In this document: piece after piece, positions 1-12,099 of the stretch
Numbering within the stretch: the stretch's first letter is position 1
Layout of the letters: every line of letters begins with the position of its first letter
NCBI RefSeq assembly: GCF_035582795.1
Contig: NC_134367.1
Coordinates: 87,651,062-87,715,061, forward strand
Direction: 5' to 3'
Origin: Mycteria americana
Taxonomy: Eukaryota > Chordata > Aves > Ciconiiformes > Ciconiidae
DNA: 64,000 nucleotides
Notes under the pieces: generated by a model
The model's database searches: none
What the model was told of the DNA's origin: nothing
What the model saw: only the letters and a program-made list of their open reading frames with translations
Translations under genes and position numbers: made by a program

Positions 1-3000
1 TAGAGGTGCGGGGTTTTTTCAAAACACAGTATAAACTCGAGTCCTTCCCAGAACTCACCCCTTATCACAAAGATTTTCCCTTCAGACTACATGATTATTA
101 GCAGACATTCAACTTTTATATAATTTCTCAAATATTAAAGGAAACTTCCTTAAACCTCCAAAGTGCAGATGTATAGTTCAAAACAATTGGCTGAGAAAGC
201 AAATCATATTTATGGAAAAAAAAAAAAACCACCAAACCAAAAAAACACAACCAAACTGGCTGCATTCTCTCTAAAATCATAACAAGAGATTATATGAAGA
301 AGAGTTTGAACAACAATAAATCTAGATGTTCAAAGTAGTCAGCTACAACAGTTTAGACAGTAAAGAAAAGTCTTACAAAAACTTTGATACCATAAAACTT
401 GCCTCAGCTTCAAATATTTGGGAGTCAGTGAGTAAAATACACATCTTTACTTAAACTATACTATAATATCAAGCCACTTTGCAAGCAAGGAAAACTAAGT
501 AACCCTGACCTAGAGCTCATAGCCTGACATAGCCAGGCAGTGAGGTACAAGAAGACGACGACGGAAATTAAAATAAGTAAGACATGTAGGAAAATAAATC
601 TGATTTTGTGTACTCTCTTTCCAAAATGTCTGATCTTTGTTACTGCGCACAGTACCAGTCTCTAGTTAACGTAAAGAACTGCTAAAGACACGGATATATG
701 CGGTTGGCTTTGTCACGAGCTTCTACTTCTGTACTAGAAGCAGACAGTGAAGCCCGAGACGGCATCTGACAGGTAAAGTACTTAGCATGAAAAAACTGTT
801 TTCCCCCTAATATAGCAATGGTTTAAACCTTAGTTTTTGCACAAGAATGGAGACAGAAAGGAGCAGTAAAATAAACTGGGGCTAAAGAAAGCAGAGCTTT
901 GCTGCGCCTAGATAGGGAACTAAAATTTTATGCAAGGGAATCAGGCATCCAGCATGAGATTTGCAGAATATAAAGACTTGTCTTGTATGGGAGGAGGGAA
1001 AGATATTTAGTCACAGGCCTTTGGACAACAGAAGAGAGAGAGATGGAGACAAGTGAATGAAGAGGTCATGATAGTCAAGGCAGGAAGGTAGCATGAATAT
1101 ATCCAGACTGAAAAATGTTCCACAGTGAGGGAGGACAGTACTACTTATTTAATAAGGAAGCAGACTCAAATCAGACTCCACAATCTCAATTATTGTATGC
1201 CAAATGAAACTTGTGCAGCTGCCAATGGCGAAGGAAGAGGATGGACGAGGATGAGAGAGAGGGAGCAAGGAGGATAATTCAGAAAGCAAGGATTTATCTC
1301 ATTTTCTCTGCAAAATGGTTAGATTATCAGCATAAAATTAAGGAGAGGAAAACTAAATCCAAGGATATACAAGAAAATAATCTGAGCACTATAGAAAAGA
1401 AGAATGCACTTGGCTTTTCATCTCAACAAAGAAAAGAGTTTGAAGGTAAGGTTCAGAGAGTCATAGCGAACCAAAATACTTGGGGAGCAGACAAAAAAGC
1501 AAAGAGCATTACAGAGCAAAAAGAGTCCACTCTTACTGGGCAAGGACAATCAATCTTCAAAATTAATTGGTACCATCTATTTCCTGACTACAAATAATGA
1601 GGGAACAAGTTCTGAGCAAGTTTCAGAGAGGGAGAACATGGCTTTGTATCTAGGAATAAGTTTAGCTAGTAAGGAACAAGACTGGTTGCCGAATATGAAA
1701 AACTAACTTATTAGTCTAAGCCACAATAGTTTTCAGGGATTTCTCTAAAGGCACAAAAAGCCACAACAGGGACTGCAAAAACCTAAGTGAATGGCTTTTA
1801 TGTGGCAGAGGGAACTGAAATTTACATCATGAACTCATAGCGATGTTCATAGTTTCTTTCACACTCTCTCCTATTCAACATTTGCTCATCTGATAGTGCT
1901 ACAGGATGCTAATGCAAAGGTTATCTAACTTGCGTGTTTGGCCATGGTACGACTTGTTCTACATCCGTGACTGTGGCTATGTAACATATGCAATAGATAA
2001 TTTTATATCATTATAATGCAGTTATATCTAGCACACATTCGACAGAGAAAGTGCTTTCATATCGGCCCAGATTGTTTCAAACAATTTGATAATGGAAGAA
2101 TAAACAGAAGTGAAATCTGGCTTTAGCTCAGTTAGTTCACCTTAGATCAAAAGCTCACCTAGTGAAAAAGCAGCAATCAAGACACTTCCTTTGGCATGCA
2201 GCAGATGTTCAGAAGTGACCAATGGTTAGGCCCACAGATTCAGCCACAGCTCTTCTTAGTTGACTTCATGTTTCATTTCCGAGTTGTCTGTAGATGATTT
2301 CTGTGGCCATATTACAATTTTAGTTCTCATAAGTGGAAGTACTTTCCATTCTCCTAAAACATCACCGAACTTTGCAAACATGTTAAGAGGAAGGACCTTG
2401 AAATATGGAACCAACCCTGCAATCTAGACTGATAATATCTTGCAAAGTAACCATCACTTTCACAGCAAGATTCATCAGGCGTGAGACTTACATCCAGGAA
2501 GGGAATTGCAGATACGGAATTGTAGGTACACGTCCCTGCCTAACCACGTTTTTAGCCAACTAAATGTCACGTTAGTTTGGTGAAGCACGTTCCAGTACAT
2601 TGTTGCTAACGTTATAAATGCCTACATTGCTTTGCCAGTCACAATACAGCTTCCAATTACTTGTCCTTCCCAACCTCATCCCTGAGGGCACACACAATAT
2701 CCCAACAATTTGTATGCAGGCACCTGTGACAATGGAAGGCCAGCATTCATTAATTAGAGCAGGAAGAGGATAAAGTAATGAGCTTGAACTGATGACGGGC
2801 AATTTAACAGTAACATGAAAATGTTTCCATTCTAAACGTTACCAGGTAATAATGCTGTCGTCACAGGATACTAGTGCTGCATCCGCAGTAGCCCTCTTCA
2901 CTCTGGCCTCTCTCCATTTCATTACCTATCACTTGGGCAACGCTACCTGGATAACCTCTCCATGCCAGCAATTCTGAGGGGAATGAACAGGACAGAAGTC

Positions 3001-3813
3001 ATGCTTCCTCCTCCTCATACACCATGCTGATTCCTCCTTCCTGCAGTCTGCAGAAAAGCAAAGAATTGCCACTCAGTAGCGCAGGTGCAGAGAGGACACT
3101 GCTTTGAGGCAATGATTCCACACGTCAAAGCAGCCAAACTTATGCTGCAGTATTCATTCTGGGACAAAAATCCTCTAAGATTAAGTCCTGCAACTCCAGA
3201 GAAATGAGGTAGAGTTGGCAGCAAAAGCTTAGTAAAGTAACAGAGAGGCCCACGTCACAGGCCCTTCCTTCCTCCTCAAACCACCACTGTCCTACATCCT
3301 AAAAGTGAGACTGCTGTCACAGTGTTTACCGATATCAAATATTCATAGTTTCATCCAGCAGCATGCGGGACTGAGGAGTTTTGCTATTTCAACACAGTAT
3401 CTTTTCTGCAATATTCCAAGATCCTTCTGTGCCCAGCTCTCTTGCCAAAAAGACATTATTAATTTATTTTCATAGTGAAAGTCAAGTAGCTCTAAAACAT
3501 CTCTAAACCAGCCTTACAGAAACCATCTCCAGAAAAAAAAACCAGCATCATAATTAAGAGGCAAGAAATCAGGTATGATCTTCAAAAGTTCCAATAGGCC
3601 ATTTAAAAGGTGATATCTCTTCCCTTTAAAAATAAATAAATAATCACTTAAACAAATGCAATGCTGATGTCCAAGCCCAATGAAGCACGCCTACCAACAA
3701 GAGAACCTGAGCACATGGTAAAGTCTGACTGGCTTCACTTAATGTTGATAAAGTATTTTTGCAGATTTTCTTGGAAGAGTATCTAAAACATTACAATTAA
3801 ACATGTGAAACAG
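1..3813. other. Intergenic, AT-rich, no supported gene
   Basis: A run of 13 A (216-228) leads into an A/C-rich stretch. A Lys-rich open frame of 128 codons (1211-1597, plus) has no recognisable domain and starts in a purine-rich region, so I treat it as chance. Frames at 2572-2802 and 3015-3224 (minus) are shorter and also unsupported. I see no RNA gene or recognisable transposon here. Confidence 0.6.
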
Positions 3814-4388
3814 TGACGTGGTTTAGCCCCAGCTGGCAGCTCAGCCCCACACAGCCGCTCGCTCACTCCCCCCTGGTGGGATGGGGGAGATAATTGGAAG
3901 GGTAAAAGGGAGAAAACTCGTGGGTTGAGATAAAGACAGTTTAATAGGGAAAGCAAAAGCCGCGCACGCAAGCAAAGCAAAGCAAGGAATTCATTCACTG
4001 CTTCCCATGGGCAGGCAGGTGTTCAGCCATCTCCAGGAAAGCAGGGCTCCATCACACATAATGGTTACTTGGGAAGACAAACGCCATCACTCTGAATGTT
4101 CCGCCCTTCCTTCTTCCTCCCCAGCTTTATATACTGAGCATGACGTCATGTGGTATGGAATAGCCCTATGGTCAGTTGGGATCAACTCTCCTGGCTGTGC
4201 CCCCTCCCAACTTCCCATGCACCTGGCAGAGCAGGGGGAGCTGAAAGTCCTTGACTAGTGCAAACACTACTTAGCAACAACTAAAACATCCCTGTATTAT
4301 CAACACTGTTTTCAGCACAAATCCAAAACATAGCCCCATACTAGCTACTATAAAGAAAATTAACTCTATCCCAGCCAAAACCAGCACA
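3814..4388 (-). mobile_element. Solo LTR, avian endogenous retrovirus (copy 1)
   Basis: This 575-bp element starts TGACGTGGTTTAGCCCC and ends CCAGCACA on the plus strand. It is flanked by AACAG and AGCAG, a 5-bp target-site duplication with one mismatch. The TATAAA (4126-4131) and ATTAAA (3940-3945) signals read on the minus strand, which sets the proviral sense. A perfect CRE, TGACGTCA, lies at 4141-4148, just upstream of the TATA in proviral sense. No gag, pol or env sequence adjoins it, so it is a solo LTR left by recombination. The 5-bp duplication fits an ERVL-type (class III) element, but the family name would need a repeat library. Open frames inside it are shadows. Confidence 0.92.
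4141..4148 (-). promoter_or_regulatory. Perfect CRE (TGACGTCA) in LTR copy 1
   Basis: A palindromic CREB/ATF consensus lies 9 bp upstream of the LTR TATA box in proviral sense. The other two copies each carry one substitution at this site (16755-16762 and 21318-21325), at different positions, so TGACGTCA is probably the ancestral state. Confidence 0.6.
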
Positions 4389-5994
4389 AGCAGCAAAAAT
4401 GGAATGGAAAAAGGAGCTTTCCAGGGCATAACAAGTAGGACATAATGCATGTTTAATTTTTTTTCAGATCTTTAACTTTTTAAAATTGTGTTTAATTAAA
4501 AGAAATATATTTACATTACTCTCATGCAGGTTAATGTTGCTCTAGTCACCAAATGCTTTGGTTTTTGTAATTATTATCTGGTTTAACTGTACCGCTTTAG
4601 TATTCCACCTATGTAAATTAAATTAGATTACTTGGAAAAAAATAATCAAGCATCCCCACCATTCACTTGTTAAGCAAATACAATTTATTGCATCCATCTT
4701 TAGGCGCCAGTCTTAAACATTTCTTATTATCTATACCAGTGCGATGTAATAAAAGGGTTTGGGTGCAGGGTCTTGTTTGGCTGTGTCTTGTTCTAAACAA
4801 AGGGTTTCACTTTCTGGAATTGCCAGAGGCTACGACAAAAACACCTCTTTCAGGAAAGCAAAATGGGAAACAATTCCTTGCTATTTGCCCTGCTGTACTG
4901 CAACTAAGTTATATCCAGGACAAGCAGATAAACTATATTATCTTCCCGATTTATTTCTCAAAAAGATGGGGAAAAGATTGAGAGTAGTCACGATTATCAA
5001 AGAAACACTCCATTACACAGCCTTGGAGGGCTCTAACTCCTAGTTATGATGCTGGCAGCATGAGTCAGTTCTGGGTTGCTGAGAAACTACCCTCTTCCTT
5101 TCCTGTGTTGTTTTCCCTCGTTAGGAACACACTGGCTTCAGAAAGCGAGGCGCTAACTGACCTGTAAAACTCGTTTCTTGTGTAGTGAATTCAAAGTCCA
5201 ACCTGCTCACTGGGGCCTCAGTTTCACCCTTCAGCTACAGTGTTCCAGCGCTGAGACAGCAACAAACCTTTCTTTCCTCTATTTTCTTTCTCTCCATCCT
5301 GCACTTTTTTTTTTAATACTTTACATACAAGCATACTAACTTAACTGAAAGAGAAGTATTACAAATAAAGGGGTGTAATAAAACTGCAACTTTTCAGTAG
5401 GTGTTTTTCTGTTTGTTATTACTATAGCTCATACAGGGAGGAGGGCTGAGAAGCAAAAGGATAAAATAAGGGCATTTATCTCCATGACAATCTGTCACTT
5501 CTTTTTTTTCTCCTCTCTCCAAACCTGTCCTGGATCACATACCATAAGCAATGCGTAACATGTCTACCCACTACGTTTTCAATGACCTTTGTAGGCAGTA
5601 AAAAAAAAAAAAAAGCTAGACAAGTAGCTTCTTTCTTTGCCAAAGATATAATCATATCTGAAAGAAAAAATTACCTTTAAAAGATACAAGCATTCGGCTT
5701 GTTTTAGTTATATCTCCACAGATAAAAGTGTACTGCCTTTAAATAATGAGAAATTGAAGTGCTGGTCAACCAACTTGATGAATTTCTTTGTTTTGTTTTG
5801 AGAAATGTAACATTTATTTCATATTGACCTATTTGTTTTTAGGAAAGATAAAGTTCCCTATAAAGTGCTGTTCTCCCAAAGCTCACTGTTTACATTTATG
5901 ACATTCAATGCTTATAGCATAAAGGTTGCTGCTATATGGCCAAGCTGTTCAAAGTTAGACAGCTAATTGTATATAGAGACTATACTTAAATTCC
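4389..5994. other. Intergenic, AT-rich, no supported gene
   Basis: Two overlapping plus-strand frames (4667-4981 and 4759-5043) lie in different phases and match nothing I know. A run of 15 A is at 5600-5614. Nothing else stands out. Confidence 0.6.
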
Positions 5995-6016
5995 GGGGGG
6001 GGGGGGGGGGGGGGGG
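5995..6016. repeat. Run of 22 G
   Basis: An uninterrupted G homopolymer sits in AT-rich sequence, preceded by TTCC and followed by CGCTCTGG. It could form a G-quadruplex. Its exact length is uncertain in any assembly because homopolymers of this size are error-prone. Confidence 0.9.
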
Positions 6017-6601
6017 CGCTCTGGTTTTACTGTTCAAGGTATACACGTAAACATTAATTCAACTTTCTCCAGAAATAAAGTAAAAAAAGGTTAACAAGCA
6101 CATTATCCAAAAGGACAGGGAAAATTAAATAGTTGTCTCCTTAAGTATGCCTGTACAGAAGATCCGAATTCAAATTGCTCAGAAATTTGCTGGGGGTATG
6201 GAGAGGTAGGAAGTGCATTGGCATGGAGCAGTGGAAATGAATGAATATAGAGAAAATAGCCCAAAATACTGAGCATAATCGAGTTGGAGCAGCTCTGGGA
6301 TTAGGGCAGGGAAGTGATCAAATCTACCATCACACCTGCATTCATAGCTCTGCCAGTACACGTAAAACAGAACTTTGCAAATTAATATTTCTTCTCACAT
6401 GTTTTTAAGGCTTTAACAATACCCCACATGATTTAATAAATAAGCAGCTTTCTAAATTGTTTTGCCCCAATCTAGATGAAGATGAAAAGTTTGGAGTTCT
6501 ATTACTTCCTGTCTTATATTTTGCCTTCATTTAATTGGGACAAAACATCTGGAAAAGTGCATTCATATATTGGTCATGTATCCCATAGCTGCTAATTCAA
6601 G

Positions 6602-7039
6602 TTAACTGGGAACTTTGTCCAAGGTGAGGCCCTCTGCCAAACCAGGTGACTCTCCAGGCCACCCAGCCAGGCAGGAGCTCAGGAGCACCGAGAGCATCGG
6701 CACAGGGCTGCAAGCAAGGCACACCTTCCCAAAGTGCAGAAAAATCCAGAAGCCTTTCTCAGGACAGCCACAGCTTCCTGACTTGTACAGCAGGACACCT
6801 GAGAAGCGAGGACAGGCCTGGTAATTCCAGAGCTTTCGAAATCCTGTCTTCATGGCAAAGACCTTAGAAAGCACAGCTCCCCAAAGGACACTGAGGAAAA
6901 GGGGCTTTGGCCTCCTGACCCTGAGGAATCCCATCTGACAAGGCTTCTTTGAAACCTCGTCCCAGCGGCACCCTAAGAACCCAGGGAGCTTGTTTCTGAC
7001 ACATAACACAACAGAGATCTTTAATACGGCTACAGGCAA
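6602..7039. other. GC-rich pocket of unknown origin with open frames on both strands
   Basis: About 430 bp are clearly richer in G and C than the DNA on either side. The minus strand is open for 145 codons (6602-7039), and the plus strand has two shorter frames (6615-6824, 6646-6867). The translated minus frame is rich in Cys, Leu, Gly and Pro with no domain I recognise. No intron or splice pattern, TG...CA ends or target duplication could be made out. It may be an unidentified repeat or an old insertion. I do not call it a gene. Confidence 0.35.
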
Positions 7040-10000
7040 TAACTATGGGAGAGAAGAGTGCAATAACCCCGGGTCACAAATGGGAGCAAAGACAGACTTG
7101 GTATGTTACTTGATGAATAGCACTAAGACAGATGCTCTAGCATAGGGAGCAAAATAAGACTGAGAAACTTGCAGGTATGAAGCATGCACATGAAGGATTA
7201 GAGACAAAATCAGGACCATGAATTTAAAGGAGACAGACAGTAGTAAAAAACCTTTCGAACCCATAGTAAGTCAAGTACAGTTAGATCAAAAACAGAATAA
7301 ATTGACATAAAATAGGATTTTATTGCCAAAGAGGGAGGTAAGGACACAGTAAGAGAAAGAGAAAACAGCTTTAGCATGCAGAAAGGCATTTCTGTCTGGA
7401 GACATTCATCTTTCACAAAAAGCTAGGTGTGGTATTCCTAGGGTCACAGGAGTATGTTTTGCATGAGGGAAAGAAACCAGAGAGAAAGGCTTGTTAAAGA
7501 CCCAAATACAGGAAAGCATGAGCAATTTCAAACAGATGATGTATTATTTCTGAAGCCAAAAATTGCATTTACCTTCTATTTTGAGACATGTAGCATGTAA
7601 GGCAAGGGCTTTCACACATTCCACAAACTATGCAGACGTGGATTTTCTGTAGGCTGTCAGGAAAACACTATTTCTACAGGAAAATAGTATTAGCTTTTCA
7701 AAAATCAGTGTTCAATACAAACCCTATCATAGGATTAGTGAGCACCATTCCCGTAAGAGGAGAGTGTTTAGGAAAAGGATGCTTGATATTTTCATTTAAC
7801 AATTCTCTTCATCATTTAATTTTGGACTTTAAGTAAGATTGAAAAGTAGATCCTGATGCTCTGACTAAATTCAAGTGCAGATAATTAGTATACTTTGTCA
7901 GGAAAATCAGAACTCTAAGGAATTTTCTGGTACTTCTGAACACTAATCAGCGCTTGAATATCAGTGCTAGGTGAAGGTGGTCTTACATATACAGCTGATT
8001 TTCAAGTTGTTTCAGCAACTTCAGGCAAAATTTCCACCGACTTCCCTGAGCTTTATGAGTTCAAAAGCTACAGCCACACTCTATTCTCTAGCTGCAGACC
8101 ATTTAGCTTTTTAAAAAATAAAAATAAAATTTAAAAATTTTAAACAAAAGACAGACTGTTTCATGATCATTAGTATTCTGGGAGAACTCAAACTTTAATG
8201 ACATTTGTTTCCTACAGCATTTGGATGCTGCTCCAGACTCAAGATATCAGCCGTCTCCTCAAAGATGCTTCTGCTGAGACTTCAATCGCTGAAAATAATT
8301 CCAATTTTTGTCACAGTTTCATCCTTTAAGAGCTGAGTCCTATCACCAATTCCTTGTCTTACTGGGCTGTAGAACTGCATTTCTATGGGAAGTGAAAGAG
8401 GCTACTCTCCATTCACCTACCATGAGCAAGTGTGGCACAACAGTTTGCATCCGGATGGCTAATCTGTCCTCCCTCAAAACAAGGGGGGCTTCTTCCCTAC
8501 TGCCTATTGGAAATGGTCGCTAGGCATCCATCTCAAGGCATTGTCAGAAAGAGCAATGATTGCCTCGGGTCAAAGTCGTACCAGGAAACTCACTGAATAT
8601 GGAATCACTGGACAGCGCTGAAACACAACCCCTAGCCCTGCTAAGTTTCCTAACATAGAGATAGTCTTAAGGCCTAAAATGGTTATTGCTCCACCCCTCA
8701 CCCCTATTCCAGTCACCGCACAAGGAGAAATACAACCGCTTCACATGGGTTGTCTGAACAACTGACTCGTGGTCCTCTAAGCAAGGTCTTTTGAAAAAGA
8801 CTGCGCTCTCAACTTTTTCTGAGCTCCCCCCGAGAGTGATACCGTATCTTGTGATGCAGCAGTACAAAAGTAACAAGGTTTAAGATAACAGCTTCTTTAT
8901 TCATTACAGTTACTGTGAATATTCTACTTAGAATTATTTTCAGACTATCATATTAAAGATGCATTAAAGATATGCAACTCCTTCCCACTCCTTTAAAAAA
9001 AGATGGGGGGAGAAATAAGCTGAACTAGAACAGTCTGTGAAAATAACACATCTAGTACTGAAAAATCACAAAGGCAAGAGCTACACACTTAAAATAACCT
9101 TTTTTAGTTTAGTACAGATGATCTTTCTCATTTCCAAATTTAAGCAGGTATCCCTCCTACCGATTGTATGGCAAGTGCTGTCGTGTTGAGAAGTTCTTGG
9201 CTCGCTAGAAGCGTACGTGCTCAATGTCTTGTAAAAATAGTTCTTGGTTGTTCTTGCTGCAAGAATTATTTGTTTCAGAATATAATTTCTCCTTTCCAAG
9301 AACCCAGACACAGTTCTGTTTTGGTTAAATTCTAATGTGTTAGCAAACCTCCTGACTTCTGCAGCATGATGGAATTGTACGGACAAGAATCATTGAATCA
9401 CAAGAATCAATGCTAAGGGAATGAATAAGCAAGCATAAAAAGGCTGGTAATATCATCTACTAAAGCTGCCTAACACTTCTATTAAAAGTATTGAAGTTGC
9501 TTAGAACGCTACCAAAAACTGTTGGGCTAAATTTGTTCCCACAAAAGGTGTTGGTCCTAGGCTGAATTTTTCTAAAGTCTTCACCAAGATGGTGAAGGCT
9601 GCCATGATCAGGCATTTTCCTGCATTTGTTGTTTTGGACTGTTACGAGCCAAGCTGGAGGCCAGAGATCCTACATTTTGAAATACTATCTTTTGGGGAGA
9701 AGGAAATGGTATATTTCATATGAAGGCACCACATGAGATGGCAAGGAACAGATTTGCATGAAGAGCAAAGAAAGACTTTCCTCTTGGAAAGGCCAACGCA
9801 AAAACACAAGGGAGTTTTAAGGGGAAGGCGATACTAGAACTCCCTGGTCCTAACAAAAGGACGCAAACTGAGAATCCAAGGCAGTAGACACTGAAACAGA
9901 GAAAGAAGCTAGAAGGAAAGTAAGGGCTGGTGTGTAGGCAGAGAGACAGATTGTACATGGATCTGAAGGAGGACAGATACTGTTTTACACTGCTGAGTAA

Positions 10001-11153
10001 TCCCGGAGTCACTTTGTCCACAGAGGTACCTTTCTCAGCTGTACAATCGATTTAGGCATATGGATAAACTATGACAAGTCTAAGAACAAGGAAGACAAAA
10101 GGGCGACCTTCTACATGCTTGGACTGTCTGGGTTAAGAAGCAAAGTCTTCAACCTGTTGCAGACTCCTACAAGCCCTTCCACATTTCCCAGCAAGCTCTC
10201 AGCTCATAAGCTGAAGAGGCTGGGTGGGGGGGAAGTAATTTAAGAAAACAAATGGAACTATTTATCTGAAGAAGAAATTGTTTCTTCCTGGAAACAAAAG
10301 GCAAAGTCTAAAGGCTGTCTTCCCTCTCTGAACAGGAAAAGCTGCTTTATTATATACTACATATCACTGAAGTAAAAATTAAAGACTCACGAAAGCCTTA
10401 GGGTTACTTATATTGACAATCAAAACATATCAGATAGACTTCAGTATTCAAAAGTTTTGGCTGGGATCTAATACCAAATGATTTACTGGTTAGGGATTCT
10501 TCATATCTCTTCTACATATATTCAGAACTAGTCACATTAAAAAAAAAAAAGTGGGTTGGGAGTATGGGGGAGAAAGTATGGGGTTTTCTGTGCGGATTGG
10601 CAGTTTGAACTAGAACGGCACAAACTTTATTACTACCCACAACAACATTTTTTCCCCTCTTAAGTACAATCCCTAAATACAGGACCTTCAGTCAGTAAAA
10701 CTTTGTAACAGGACCTAATGGTACACTAACCTTGTGCTAAGACCTCCCCCCGCCCCTTTGGACCCTTCATTTTTACTTATTATAAAGGAGTAAATTTAGC
10801 TTATATCATTAGCTCATAAGCTGAACTGCTGAACACTGTCAGTCCCCTGGCAATGGTTCTGTGGTAAAGCCAACACACAATTGCCTACAGCCTTCCTCCT
10901 ACTGCTCCTGAACAAAATTCTTTACATGCCTCTCTCATTCTACCTGGGATCTTCTACAGAAATTAAGGTTGTCTTTTTTCTTTTTTTATTAATTACTTTC
11001 AGCTAAGATCACAGGTCACAGCTAAGATCTAATTCACAAAGTAGCATTCCTGAGTTCAGTGAGATTTGTTACTAAAAAGTATCCACAATAGGTCATATTT
11101 AAGAACTCCAATTTAATAAATATAATTTGAAGAAAGCCTTAAAGCTGACTAAG

Positions 11154-11216
11154 AATGACTTAAAATGCTAGAAATACTTGAAATTCTAATGACTAGAATG
11201 CTAGAAATACTTGAAA
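11154..11216. repeat. Imperfect tandem duplication, about 30 bp x 2
   Basis: AATGCTAGAAATACTTGAAA occurs twice, each preceded by AATGACT (copies 11154-11183 and 11188-11216). It is a local duplication in AT-rich DNA. Confidence 0.75.
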
Positions 11217-12077
11217 ACATCATGGAAGATAAGATCCTCGTAGGAAATCATTATTTTCTTTCAGCAGGTTATTTGATTGCAGGTATTTCTACCCAGTTCT
11301 AATATAACAGTATCTATAAAAATGGTTCAAATTAAGTAGGAAAGATAGGCGATAGGCACTATCATCTTAAAGTTTGTGGGACAGAATTATCAGTGCCATG
11401 CCCTGCAAGACCCAAGGAAGAACATTTTCAGACCTAATGATTCACTGTAAGAATATATGAAAGACACAAAGTATTTCTCTCATCTACCTTTTTCTGTCAG
11501 TCACATTTTGGTGGACTCACCTTCTCCAACTCTCTGGAGGTACTTACTTCTTTCCATTAATTATAGAGGGAAGCTAGAGAGCCAGCTTAGGCTAGACATC
11601 TAACTTTTAGACAGCAAACATTCTGTAAGGTAAACCCAGGCCGCTTTCATCCAGTTCTATACGGCGTAAGTATTTCTAAGACCTTCCTAAAGCAATACGA
11701 TGCTAAAAGCCACTCAGTTCTAAAATCTTCGTAAGGCCAGCTGGTACAGCTCTGCACTATTGACTTAGATTTCACTACAGACTGTCTACACACCCAAAAA
11801 CTTGATATCCTGCATTATCTTGTTCTAAGAAGAAAATAGAAACAGTACTGTGGTGAATTGCATTTTGTGCTGATGAACCAAAGACTGGTTTTAGTGTTCC
11901 TTCACCTATACAGATTTAAACTTTAAAAGTTATTCAGCACAGGTTGAAAGAATGAAGGCTTAAGCTTACATGGGAACAGAGTTAAGTAGTTCATGAAATT
12001 CAATACTTCATACATTTTTTTGTTACAAATTAACCTCTAAAAGCTAGTAAATCAAGCCTGTAAGACATTCAAGGTAA

Positions 12078-12099
12078 CCCTTCCCCCACCCCACCCCCC
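12078..12099 (-). promoter_or_regulatory. G-quadruplex motif (C-rich on plus strand)
   Basis: Four C runs of 3, 5, 4 and 6 are separated by loops TT, A and A on the plus strand, giving a canonical short-loop G-quadruplex sequence on the minus strand. No gene is nearby, so any function is unknown. Confidence 0.6.

Noticed and set aside
1211..1597. 128-codon Lys-rich plus-strand frame
   Set aside because: Low-complexity purine-rich DNA, no known domain, no splice or promoter context.
2113..2165. tRNA-like A-box (TTTAGCTCAGTTAGTTCACC)
   Set aside because: It resembles the D-arm of a tRNA, but no B-box (GGTTCGAATCC type) follows at the right distance and no acceptor or T-arm pairing is visible.
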